Source: Fusarium oxysporum f. sp. lycopersici 4287
Lineage: Eukaryota; Ascomycota; Sordariomycetes; Hypocreales; Nectriaceae
Direction of reading: 5' to 3'
NCBI RefSeq assembly: GCF_000149955.1
Contig: NW_017264866.1
Span: 1 to 23,611, forward strand
Length of the DNA stretch: 23,611 nucleotides
Shown here: positions 1-11,650 of the stretch, piece by piece
Layout of the letters: each line of letters opens with the position of its first letter
How positions within the stretch are numbered: position 1 is the first letter of the stretch
Translations under genes and position numbers: made by a program
The notes under the pieces: model-generated
The model's database searches: none
What the model was told of the DNA's origin: nothing
What the model saw: only the letters and a program-made list of their open reading frames with translations

Positions 1-546
1 ATTCCTATACCTTAAGATCGTGCTTAATAAAAGGCTTTATTAAGATAGATCCAAGTTTAGTAATATAATATAGTAAAACATTAAAAGAATATATGGCCAT
101 GCTCTATCAGTATCGTAGGCGGTTCTGCTTATAGCTAACCTTACTGTCTCTGCCATAACTTATAATCATATAAATAGCCTCCTCTAGTCATAATATCTTA
201 GCAAAAGTCTTAGAAATAATACTTCTTATAGTATAAATTGTTTTAGAGAATCGTGGCTATATAAACCCAATGTAACCCGAGTTTATTCATCGAAACTTGA
301 CACCTGCGCTGTAGCTCGACTCTGCATATGGTAACTATCTGACTGCCCCACTGCGGGCTTTAGGAGATAATTAATATTATCTCCCCCACAGCCTCTTCCC
401 TGTCCTGATGCTAGCCACTTACTTCCATTAATCAGGGTTGTTTTTAGTCGAGCTAGGGCAATCTTACAAGCTAATCAGCAGCCAGTAAAGCAGACGCATT
501 AGTACTATAACAAACTACGCGCGCATTATCGTATTCTAGATAAGGC
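1..546. other. AT-rich intergenic, no gene seen
   Basis: The first 250 bases or so are rich in TA steps and have no open frame of note, as in the larger AT islands further right. From about 290 to 546 the composition is closer to normal. This part probably held the promoter and 5' leader of the decayed regulator that follows. I see no tRNA, repeat or convincing regulatory site. Confidence 0.5.
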
Positions 547-2775
547 GGCGACATAAGCGCCTCATCTTGCACATTACCCGAAATTCACCAAAATAGCAGG
601 CGACGGAGTACGGCTTATCAACGTTGCCATAAGCAAAAAGTGAAATACTCCAGAGGTAAGCAGGTCATTCTTAGCTTAAATCAAAGTTATACCCAGAGCC
701 GCCTACCATTATTAACAGACCGACCTTATCGAAATTGTCAAGCCGCTCAAGTTAACTGCATCTATGCTGGCCGCGATAAGCTGCTTACCATTCCAGAGAG
801 CTACCTGCAAAGTCTAAAGGCAGACCAAGGAAGGCTCTAATATAGCCCCCAGCTTAGCTCTCGCGCCAGGATTAAAGATAAGGTTACCACCATATCAGAC
901 ACTAGCAAGGATAGCTTCGGTCACTATATAGTTAAGACCTCAGCAGCTAAAGCATTTCTGGCAAAGGTCAATCAACTAAGGCATAATACTACCTTCTCTG
1001 CGACTTCCGACCCGTCTCTAATTAAGCAAGGGTCTTCGAATAATAGTGCAAAATCTTCACTTCTCTTATCTTACCTTCGATATATCGCATACGTTAAGTG
1101 CATCGGTTTAGCTGGCTAATATTAAAGCCTAACTGTTTTAATAGACTCTCCCATCTCTCTAAACTTACCTCCTTACCTCTTTGCAAACCATTGCCTTAAG
1201 CAGATGGAAATATACATAGGCCCTGATTACCATTGGTTCTTAAGACGAAGATTTAAGGAACAAATGGACTTAACTTATAAGACCTCGGGATCATTGGAAT
1301 CAAGGGACCGGCTATAGCCATGTCGATTGCTAATAGCCTTCGCCCTCGGAGAGACATTTATCAACTACCACCTAGGTCCGACTGCTAACCAGCCGGATAG
1401 TCAAGACCCTCATCAAGAGCAAGACACGGTGATAACACCCCTGCCTCCTCCTGGTACGGCCTTCTTTGAGCAGGCATTAGTGCTACTCAAGCTGCCTTTC
1501 GAAGAACCAAGCCTAGAACAAATTAAGATCTTAAACCTTGCTGTACAGTCTGAGGGTATTCCTAACTAATACAACACTCGATAACATATATCTCACAGAG
1601 CTTTTATTCATACTCGCTCAACTGGAAAAGGGGCGCGTATATATACGCTAGCATAAGCATCAGAATGTGCAACTTACTAGAACTTTATCAATCTCTATCA
1701 CAGACATACTCTGAACTGGACAAAGAACACCGAAAACGTGTTTACTGGACTTCCTATTGCCCTGATAAAATGGCAAGCAGTGAGCTGGGCTTGCTGCCAT
1801 CGTTCCAGCCCAGTCAAATAAAGTTGGACTACCCAAGTGATCAGCAACTTGAGCCTGGAGACCAGTTCTGTAAAGCAGATTTCCTCCGTGCACGTATCCA
1901 ACTAACTCTCATGAAGGCCGAAGCGGACATCTTTATCGATCTTTGGCAGTCTATCAGGGATGACATCCCCGACGGCGAGCGACATGTGCGGCCAATCCTA
2001 TTGAGGTTGGAAAACTGGTTGCATGAATTACCTCAATCATTGAAGTTCGATTGCGAAGCTGGTATGCCAGAGGCCATGGCACAGGCGCCGAACATGCGCT
2101 CGCTAGCTTCTTTGTACCTACGGTGGTAGCAGATAGGTAGCGTTCCGAGGTGTTCAAACCTATGACATACAATCTTTATTAACTCATCTCTTTTAGTGTT
2201 TTATCCTTTTGCTCCGGCCTTTCTTCCTGAAACAGATCACCTATATTGTTTCTGATGAACTAAGTGAGCCGTTCCAGGACCACAACCTCGAAGTTCTCAG
2301 CGATACATGTATCCGTGCTGCTCGATCGAACCCCTCCATCGAGATTGGTCTGTGGCAACGTAAAAGAATCGGTAAGCTATCGCGATCCATGTCAATTTCA
2401 ACTGTTCTAATAACAACCTCTACCGCCAAATTTGAGTTCTGAGATAGCTTGCATCTTTTCTCGAGCTTGACCATATTCTCTTTGGCGATCCGTAACTGAA
2501 GTAGGCCTGGTAGGTTCGATGAGAAGGACACTGATCCCATTACCTACTCTAGAGCAAAGGATTTGCTGCACGACCTGGTGAAAGCTGTTAACCTGGCAAG
2601 TAAAGAATATGAGAAGATGTTACAAAATGTAGAAGCCCTAGGAGAAGTGCTGGGGTGAATGCAGACGAACCCATCAGATTTTATGCTCGAACAATGGGAC
2701 GTGGATAATTGGATGGCTCAGGTGCTGAGCATGGATTGTAGTTGGTTACCATTTGATGCCTTTGAAGAGGGTTGA
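547..2775 (+). pseudogene. Decayed Zn2Cys6 fungal transcription factor
   Basis: This is a nearly full-length but broken binuclear zinc-cluster regulator. The DNA-binding domain lies at about 604-790, split by a still-canonical 63-nt intron (656-718). Once joined, its spacing is C-x2-C-x6-C-x5-C-x2-C-x6-C. Cysteines 1, 3 and 4 now read Tyr (TAT 616-618, TAC 646-648, TAT 727-729), while 2, 5 and 6 remain. A PESYLQSL linker follows. The fungal-specific TF middle region is readable at about 1180-2129 (FALGETFINYHLGP; EHRKRVYWTSYC; GLLPSFQPSQI) and continues at 2197-2442 (FFLKQITYIVSDELSEP) and 2520-2775 (YSRAKDLLHDLVKA; a Trp/Asp-rich tail ending DAFEEG). In-frame stops include TAA 838-840, TAG 2127-2129, TGA 2440-2442 and TGA 2656-2658, and the frame changes between segments. 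The 5' limit is uncertain. It lies upstream of and codirectional with the NRPS-like gene, so it may once have been the local regulator; that is inference. Confidence 0.88.
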
Positions 2776-3933
2776 TTGACTATACAAGAATTTCAACATT
2801 GCGTATTGGAGAGGCAATTTCAATACGTGGTGGTAAGAAAATGCTCGTATTTTACAGCACATTCTTTTTTACTTTTAGCCTTTGCTGTGTTACTTACAAA
2901 CATTTAAAGTTCATCCTTGATAAGCAGTACGCTCAGATAGTTCAATCTCCGGCAGATCCTTCCGAGATAACTGGAGATAAGTCAATCATTACTATGCGAG
3001 TAATATAATAATATCATCGGAGATGATATGGAGCCTGCCTGCCTCTCGGATATAGCAGATAAGAAATCTGGGCCGGCTATTGACATCGGCCCTTCAAGAT
3101 ACCCACTCTTGGCCGGGAGTTCCGATCTTGTATATCCACATTGAGAACCCTACATCGGAATGACAACAGTGGAAATGGAATTAGAACGGACGATATCTCA
3201 GTCATGGCGCAATTGATCGCAATTTTGAAATACCCACTGCGTGTTTGTTGACAGATGATGAATGTCATTACTGGCTCATCAACTCTAATAGTGATAGTGA
3301 CGTATGGAACGTTAGACGGTCCGCCAATTGTAACAGACAATCTATGTAGGATGTCAGAGTTCCTTACCATGGCCTACCACATACGAGCCACTTACGCCTA
3401 GATATCATACTTGTATTCTCTAGCCTGTTGAATCACTCCCACACTGGTACTGCGTAGTGTTTCAGCAGCAACCGCCCACGATCTGGCGACATTTATTATT
3501 CGTTCAAATTCTCCCAAACATGGACGGCAATAGCGGCAAGAGGTAGTGACGTACGATGAAGATCAAGATGGTGTAGATCCAAGGCTTGTCTTGTCAAGAT
3601 TCCTCGGTTTACAGTGGGGGCTCAGTTTCGTGTTGACTGCCGTGCTAGCCCCTGCTCTCCATTTTAGTATCCGTTACGGGCCGTAAGGTGTGAGTGGAAT
3701 AGTTCTTTGCGAATTTGACGCCGAGAAGCCGAGTCCTTTGCCATCTTTACCCAGGGCACCAAGGTGCACGCTGAAGGAGGCGGGAGTCCAATGTTTGCGC
3801 AACTGGACCACTAATCTTGATTCAGTGCAATCGGACCTTTAGTAGAATCTCCAGAGATATCTCCGGGAGGACAACGTTCGCCTCAGCAGCAGACGGCAGG
3901 TATAAAGACAACCTTCTCGCAGCTGCTGAAGAT
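2776..3933. promoter_or_regulatory. Intergenic region and presumed promoter of the NRPS-like gene
   Basis: No recognisable gene lies here. The short open frames have no family signature. 2776-3020 is moderately AT-rich and is probably the old 3' flank of the dead regulator. A CCAAT pentamer sits at 3788-3792, about 140 bases upstream of the ATG chosen for the next gene. The reading frame of that gene is already open from 3775 but has no ATG before 3934, so part of this stretch could be 5' leader or belong to an undetected short first exon. Confidence 0.45.
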
Positions 3934-6900
3934 ATGGTCTATCACTACTTCGCAATCAATTACTACAGAACTATCCAATGGCGGGAAGCAACACAAAATA
4001 TTGAACACTTTGATGCTCTCGCCTCAAATGGCGCTGGACACTTGCAATCTTCAGCACCAAAACATGACGACGAGACAAACAGGCAAACCCACAGTGACGC
4101 CAACAATACTCCAGCTTCGAACTCCCAGCATCGTGCCGTAATCAGCCTCATTGAAAATATCGCGTCCGAAGACCCTACACGCCCATTCACCTATATCCCC
4201 GTATCATCCGATCCTAAGGATGGCTGGAAGGCCGTCACATTCGAGCAACTCGCACACGCCATTGACTATTTGGCCCACAACATCTCAAAGTCCACCGTCA
4301 ACTCGAACAATGAGTTCCCTACAGTGGCCTATATTGGCCCCAACGATGTGCGATACCCTATGATGTTACTGGCTTGTATCAAGTCTAGCTGCAAGGCACT
4401 CTTCATCTCTCCCCGCAATACGACTGCTGTCCAACTGTCGCTATTTGAGGCAACGGACTGCGATAGCCTTTACTATGCCGAGCCGTTTCAATCAATTATG
4501 AAGCCATGCCTCGACCGGCGAACAATAGAAGCTGTCACGATTGACAGTGTCGACCACTTACTTGGCGTTACTCCAACCCGATTTCCATACAGCAGATCCG
4601 CCGAGCAGGCTAGATGGGACCCTCTGGTTGTTCTGCATACCAGTGGCTCAACAGGAATCCCGAAGCCAATCCTTGTGCGACAAGGGATGCTCTCTGCATT
4701 TGGCACTTTACAGAAATTGCCCAAGTACCAAGACTCTACTTTTATTTTCTCGGAGTGGGCAAAGCGAGCGAGCAGGATCTTTATTGCCATGCCTATGTTT
4801 CATGCTGCAGGATCTTACTCGACAATAGCATCAATATATCTTGGCCTTCCTACAGCCATGCCACTTCCAAACAAGCCTATGAGTGTTGATACCGCATTGG
4901 ACTGTCTGACACATGCTGGTGTCGATGGTGCCTTGCTGCCTCCTTCCATCGTTGAGGGGCTCTCAGCATCAGAAGAGGGCGTTGACGTTCTGACAAAGCT
5001 TTCTTTCGTAGCATTTGCAGGTGGTAAGTTGTTCGTTTCATCCTTACTTCGTTTACCGCTGCTGTAATTAACAATATAACAGGAAATCTCTCGCCTGTGG
5101 CAGGCAACAATCTTGTGGAAAGAGGTGCCATCTTGAACAACCTCATTGCATCGACTGAGTGAGTACTTGGGCCCTATAGCCTAATTAGATCGTGAGCTAA
5201 TGATATAAAGATTTTTTCCCTACGCGTCATACTTTCCTACCGATCCAAAGCTTTGGCAATACTTTATTTTCGACAGCCAAGTTATGGGAATTAACTGGCG
5301 TCCATACAGTTCAGATGGATATGAACTTGTCGTTCGCCGCAACGACCCTGTGGAACCTGGTGTTCAGTCGTGTTTCTACACTTTCCCTGAATTATCTGAG
5401 TGGTCCACCAAGGACATCTTCCAACCTCACCCGACGCTCAAGGATCACTGGTTGTACAAATGTCGCGCTGACGACGTTATTGTATTCTCTAACGGCGAGA
5501 AACTGAACCCTGTTTCTATTGAGGCTCCTGTGACTGGACATCCTTTGGTCAAAGGAGCCATTGTCGTTGGGCAAGACAAGTTCCAAGCAGCCCTCATCCT
5601 TGAGCCCGTTCCCGATGCCCTACCCAAGAATGATACGGAAGCCAAGCAATACATCGAAAGCGTATGGCCGTTGATCGAGAAAGCAAACTCGGAAACAGTA
5701 GGACATGGCCGAATCGATAGAAACTTTGTGACTGTTGCAGACCCAGCATTGCCCTTTCTCCGTGCTGGAAAGGGCACTGTACAACGAGCCAGTACTCTCA
5801 AACTGTACCGTGAGTTTATTGAGTCACTATATGAGAAAGCCGATGCAGCTGGTGAGGGAGGTGCTCCCATCGACCTGGACTTTGGTGATGGGCAAGCCTT
5901 AACACAATCTATCATTCATCTCTTCCAAAACAAGCTCGGAGTTGATGGGCTTGAGCCGAATACAGACTTCTTCTCGGCGGGAGTTGACTCATTGCAAGTG
6001 ATGACAGCATCAAACTTGCTGAAGTTTGCACTACAGAGAGCAGGCGTTGATGCTACGACGATTGCACCCCGAGCTATCTATCGGTATCCGACACCGAAAG
6101 ACTTGGCCGCCTACATTCTTTCCATCCAAAACGGATCTGCCGACCAGGATGAAGAGGCCAAAGAAGTCAAAGAAACCGAGCAACTTGTTTCAAAGTACAC
6201 CGAGAACTTGCCCAAACCGAGGACTGGGAAGCAAGAGCAATCGAGTACCGACCAGACCATCGTGATCACAGGAACAACCGGCTCTCTGGGAGCTTACATG
6301 CTTGACAGAGTGTGCAAGCTGCCTTCGGTGAAGAAGGTCATCGCGCTCAACCGAGGCGAGGATGGTGGTCTTTCTCGTCAGCCTTCTGTGAGCGAGTCTC
6401 GTGGCCTAGCAACTGATTTCTCCAAAGTCGAATTTCTGCAATCTGATCTATCTCTTCCTGATCTCGGCCTAGGCCAGCCTAGATATAACGCCCTTCTTGC
6501 CAGCGTCGATCGTATCATTCATAACGCCTGGCCCGTGAACTTCAATATCAGCGTGTCCTCCTTCGAGAGCTCCATCTGCGGTGTTCGTCATCTAGTAGAC
6601 TTCTCTTCTACGGCGGCTAAGAGCGTACCTATTGTTTTCATTTCAAGCATCGGTGTTGCAGATGGATGGTCGTCTTCCGATAGTGTGCCTGAACAAGCAC
6701 TACATGATATGAGTCTGCCACAGATGGGTTACGGGCGCTCTAAGCTTGCAGGAAGTCTCATCCTGGATGCTGCAGCAGAGAAGTCTGGAGTTCCCACTGC
6801 TTCGGTGAGAGTCGGTCAGATTGCAGGCCCACGAGGAGAAAAGGGCATGTGGAATCGTCAGGAGTTTATTCCAAGTCTTATTGCAAGCTCGGTGTATCTG

Positions 6901-7356
6901 GGAGCTCTGCCAAATCACCTCGGAACACAGCAAGAAGTCACATGGACTCCCGTTGAGGATATTGCCGGGCTCATTCTCGATATTGCCGGTGTCACCGCTC
7001 CGAAGCCTGTCTCTGAGATTTCAGGATACTTCCATGGAGTTAACCCGACGGCTGTAGACTGGTCTAAGCTAGCCCCTGCCGTGAAAGACTTTTATGGAGA
7101 CCGGATGAAGATTGTGAGCTTGGAAGACTGGGTCGAGAGACTGGAAGCCAGTGAAAAGGAGAAGGATATGGCAGTTGAGAAGAACCCTGGTGTCAAGCTT
7201 CTCGACACATATCGTGCCTTGTTGGAGGCAAAGAAGCAGGGTCAGACTATGAGGTTCTCGATGAACAAGACCCAAAGCCACAGCCCGACCATCAGGGAGG
7301 CTGGACCCATCACTTCAGAGCTAATGAGGAACTGGTGCCGCCAATGGGGCTACTAG
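3934..7356 (+). CDS. NRPS-like adenylate-forming reductase (A-T-R)
   Basis: Predicted to activate a carboxylic acid as the acyl-adenylate, load it on a phosphopantetheine arm and release it reductively as an aldehyde or alcohol using NADPH. Exons are 3934-5023, 5083-5158 and 5211-7356, with GT-AG introns of 59 and 52 nt; the joined frame is exact at 1103 aa. Adenylation domain: LHTSGSTGIPK near residue 235, PMFHAAG near 287, NLIASTE ending at 389 across the second junction, and RADDVIVFSNGEK near 472. Thiolation domain: GVDSL with Ser649. Reductase domain: TGTTGSLG from residue 742 and the catalytic pair Tyr896 and Lys900 in YGRSK. There is no condensation domain and length is normal for this class. 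The A5-type motif is unusual, with Ile and Ala where Tyr and Gly are common. The start is the first in-frame ATG; an upstream exon is possible. The substrate cannot be read. It is flanked by a dead regulator and a dead VAO oxidase. Confidence 0.93.
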
Positions 7357-7558
7357 TCAAGGGTTGCGACAAAGGCTGTTGTGTGATCCGTTGCTGCTTG
7401 AGCGTATTCGCAAATCTTTTATGAAGGTTAATTTGTCTTCAGCGTTGTTAGACATCTATAGATAGAATTTTAAATCAAGATCACGCAATTGTATTTCACT
7501 CTTTCCCATGGTACTATTCATTTCTCTTTGGCCTACGAGAAAATTCTTAAAACATCCC

Positions 7559-8422
<864 letters not shown>

Positions 8423-10065
8423 GCTATATATATGATCTATAAGTATAGAGAAACTTAATCTAAGGTAGATAGTGCTTATAAGGGCTTTGTGGTATTATAT
8501 ATAATATATTAATACTCGGCCTCTAGCAGAAATATAATAAAATAACTATTTCAAAGAAGGGGTTATTAAGCTAAACCTTGGCAATTCTATTAGTCTGGAT
8601 AACTATAATTTATCTAGAATGCATAAGTAATAGCATATATATAAGCCGGCTTTAAAGTTAATAGGGCAAAAAGAGAAATATTATATAATTATTAATACAC
8701 TTTATTTAATAAAAAGTAAGTAATAAGATAAGCTATATTAGTATTTTTACCACCTAGTTTATTTATTTATATATTTATTTAGTTAAAAAGAAACCCTTTT
8801 ATATAATTAAATTTCTTTAGTCTTTATTCTTAAGCCTTTTTAAGTCGCGGAATTTTAGTTAAATTATAATAAAATCTTTTTATAAAATATCTTACCTTAT
8901 GCCTTTGTTCCCACTTGGTCTATACTAGTTTATATGCCTGGTTCTAAAAATAGTAGCATCCTGTCTAAGAAACAGACCCCTAATAAGATTATTACCTCTT
9001 CCCTAGTTAGTAATATTTTAACACAAAATAGGCATAAAAGATGAATAAAACACAAGCTTAGCAGCCTCGGGGTTACTCTAAATAATATAATTTTAAGTGC
9101 CCTTAGATTAATATAAGAAGTCTTCTAGCCTAATAACTAGTTTTAGAGATTCTTATAAGTTATTATACTCTTACTCTTTACTAAGTTGTCTTATATTTAG
9201 GTATAAAAGGCCTGTTATTAAATGCTACTTATTTATTATTTTATTTTAGTATTTATTAAATTAGTAGGTTTAAGTATAATCCCTAAGTAAGTAAAGATAA
9301 TTTATAAAAGTAGCTTTATAGAGTATTTATAAATCACTAGCTTTAAATTTATAAGAATATAATTTAATCTTAAAATATATTTTAATATAATAGTTTAAAA
9401 AGCCTTAATAATTTAATAAATATACTTAGAAGATAATAAGACTTAAGAGAGAGTAAATAATTTACTTATACTTTAAAAATAAATTTATTAAATATTAATA
9501 TTAGTAAGTAAATATACTATTAAAATAATTCTTTACTTTAATTAATAATAAAAAGGCTAAAAATATTATAAAGCTTTATTATTTATAAAGAGATTATAAG
9601 TATAACTAGCTCTTTATATAATAAAATATACTTAATTAAGTAATAAAGCTTATAAGCTAATAAGGCTTATATTAAGGCCAGGGGGTTATTTTAGTATTTT
9701 TACTTATTTATAAAAGCTATTAATTTTTTTTTATATATTTATAAGTTACTCTTAAAAAATATATTTAAGTATTTCTAAGATCTAATATAATTTAAATATT
9801 TATTACCCCTTAGTAGGCAAAGCTTTATTAAGTTAATATTATTATAATTAGCTGCCTTAATTATAGCCTAAACCTAGTTATATATAACCTAGCTAAAAAG
9901 CCTTACTTACTCTTTAGCTAGCCTTAATCTTCTTCTTATAACCTACTTTAAAGCCTACTCTTTTGCCAACCCCTGCAGATATTATACTTAAATTATCTAC
10001 CGCATAATAAGCAATCCAATCCAACTTCTAATTATAACTACTAGCAGCATTATAGCTTTATTATT

Positions 10066-10116
10066 ATAATACCTATTAGAAGAAGCCTATAGGCACCTAA
10101 TCCTAATAGGTATTAT
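10066..10116. repeat. Perfect 14-bp inverted repeat (hairpin)
   Basis: ATAATACCTATTAG at 10066-10079 is matched by its exact reverse complement at 10103-10116, with a 23-nt loop that itself contains a further TAGG/CCTA pairing possibility. In AT-rich DNA a 14-bp perfect pairing is not extraordinary, but both arms retain CC/GG where the surroundings have almost none. It could be a terminal inverted repeat relic or a chance stem. Confidence 0.5.
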
Positions 10117-10289
10117 TTAATAAAAGGTTATAATATAACCTATAAAATTAAGTAAGTTATTAAGAAAGATAATTATAATAAGCCTTATAATATAATGATA
10201 GAAATTAAAATAAACTAAGAAAAAGAAAATAATACTAATTATATTAAATTAGTAATTTTTAATTATAAGATCCTCCTGCTCTTATAGCT

Positions 10290-11065
10290 ATATTATTAGC
10301 TAATTAATAAAGGCAATTTTAATTATAAGATAGAGCTGCTTTATAAGCTAGAAGAGGAAAGTTACTTAGAGAGGTAAACTTAAGCCAGAGGCAAAGAGAA
10401 AGTATTAACGCCCCTCTGTAGTAGCTTATATAATAAGTAGCTTAGGGCTATCTAAGGGCAGGCTAAGAGGGTACTAAAGAAGACTAAGCCTCTATAATAT
10501 ATAAACTAGGCTGGCTATAGTCTTAGCCCATAAGAGCATAACTAGAGGGGGATGGCATACTGTAATATCTAGGATAGAAGAGGGGTATTATAAGGTTCTA
10601 TAAGAAGAAAATATATTAAGTTTTATATAAGTTTAGTTACCTAAAGTTAAAGACCTAAAGTTATAATATTAGTATTAGCAGTATAAAGAGGGTTAAATAG
10701 GTTATAAGATATAATATATAATAAATTTAATAGATTAGTTAAATATTATTATATTATTAATATAAATAAGGGATTATAAAATAATATATCCTTATCTTAG
10801 TTATATTCTTATAATCTAAGATTATAACTAATTTAATCTTTATTAGGGCTTAGTCTTTTTTAATACCCTCTTAGCCTGCCCTTAAATAGCCTTAAGCCAC
10901 TTATTATATAAGCTGCCTAGGTAAAGGGCCTTAATAAATTTCCTCTCTTTTTAGCTTAGATTTACCTTTTTACCTAGCTTTACTTTTAGCCTATTAAATT
11001 TTTTTATCTTAGAATTAAAAAAGGCTTTTTTAATAAAAAGCTAGTTATTATAAAAAAAGTATATA
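10290..11065. repeat. Long degenerate inverted repeat inside AT island
   Basis: The left arm (about 10290-10500) and right arm (about 10848-11065) are imperfect reverse complements around a spacer of about 350 nt. The clearest block pairs AGGGCAGGCTAAGAGGGTAC on the left with ACCCTCTTAGCCTGCCCTTA on the right. Pairing continues outward through ACTTATTATATAAGCT, a TTTACCTCT/TTTACCTTT block and a TATCTTATAATTAAAA/TATCTTAGAATTAAAA block. Differences are mostly transitions, fitting independent RIP of the two arms. It may be two inverted copies of one element or the subterminal arms of one dead transposon. No ends or target-site duplication were found. Confidence 0.7.
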
Positions 11066-11200
11066 TTTAATTAATATATTTATTAAAAGTACTTTATAAA
11101 TATATTTAATTAAAGTACTATCTTATATTTCTAGTAAATAAGTATAATATTAATTATTAAGCTTTATATATTTATATATTATTAATTAGAAGTATTTAAA

Positions 11201-11272
11201 TAATATATAATAATAAAATAATATATAATAATAAAATAAAATATAATAATAAAATAAAATACAATAATAAAT
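11201..11272. repeat. Tandem array, four copies of an 18-bp unit
   Basis: The unit TAATATATAATAATAAAA is present in two identical copies (11201-11218 and 11219-11236), followed by two variant copies (11237-11254 with TAAAATATA, 11255-11272 with TAAAATACA). This is a minisatellite-scale array at the right side of the AT island. It is more regular than its surroundings, so it probably expanded after, or independently of, the mutation that shaped the island. Confidence 0.75.
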
Positions 11273-11650
11273 ATTATTATAATCCTAAATTCTATATTAT
11301 AAAACCTCTTTTATTAAAGTATTATAATCCTTAAACTTAATACTAACTCTAAATAACCTTAATTATAATAGTTATATAAGCTATTAAACCACAGGGCAAA
11401 AGATCAGGCCATAATCGCCATGCAAGCAATTATAGGTATGCTATAGCTGCCTTATAAAAGCCTTATAGCGCTGTTATAGCCACGAATTATAATATTAACT
11501 AACCTTAAGTAGAAATTTTAATTAATTAGTAACTTAGCCTAATAGTAAGTAATATTATAGTAATCTATGGCCTATAAAATAGCATTTATATAAATAATTC
11601 TAATAGAATTATCTGCAAATAATTCCTAGGTAGTCTAACCTACTCGTGAC

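Larger units (their letters stand above)
8423..11650. other. AT island, RIP-like, no open gene
   Basis: About 3.2 kb of TA-step-rich sequence with stops in all frames and few CA/TG steps, as expected for repetitive DNA mutated by RIP. Less degraded patches with more G and C lie near 9940-10000, 10380-10560, 10850-10930 and 11390-11470. I could not identify a transposase or reverse transcriptase. It contains a long degenerate inverted repeat (about 10290-11065), a perfect 14-bp hairpin (10066-10116) and an 18-bp tandem array (11201-11272). It is probably a nest of dead transposons. Confidence 0.7.

Noticed and set aside
3077..3370. 97-codon minus-strand frame upstream of the NRPS-like gene
   Set aside because: No family motif, no splice-consistent extension and poor start context; taken as a chance frame.
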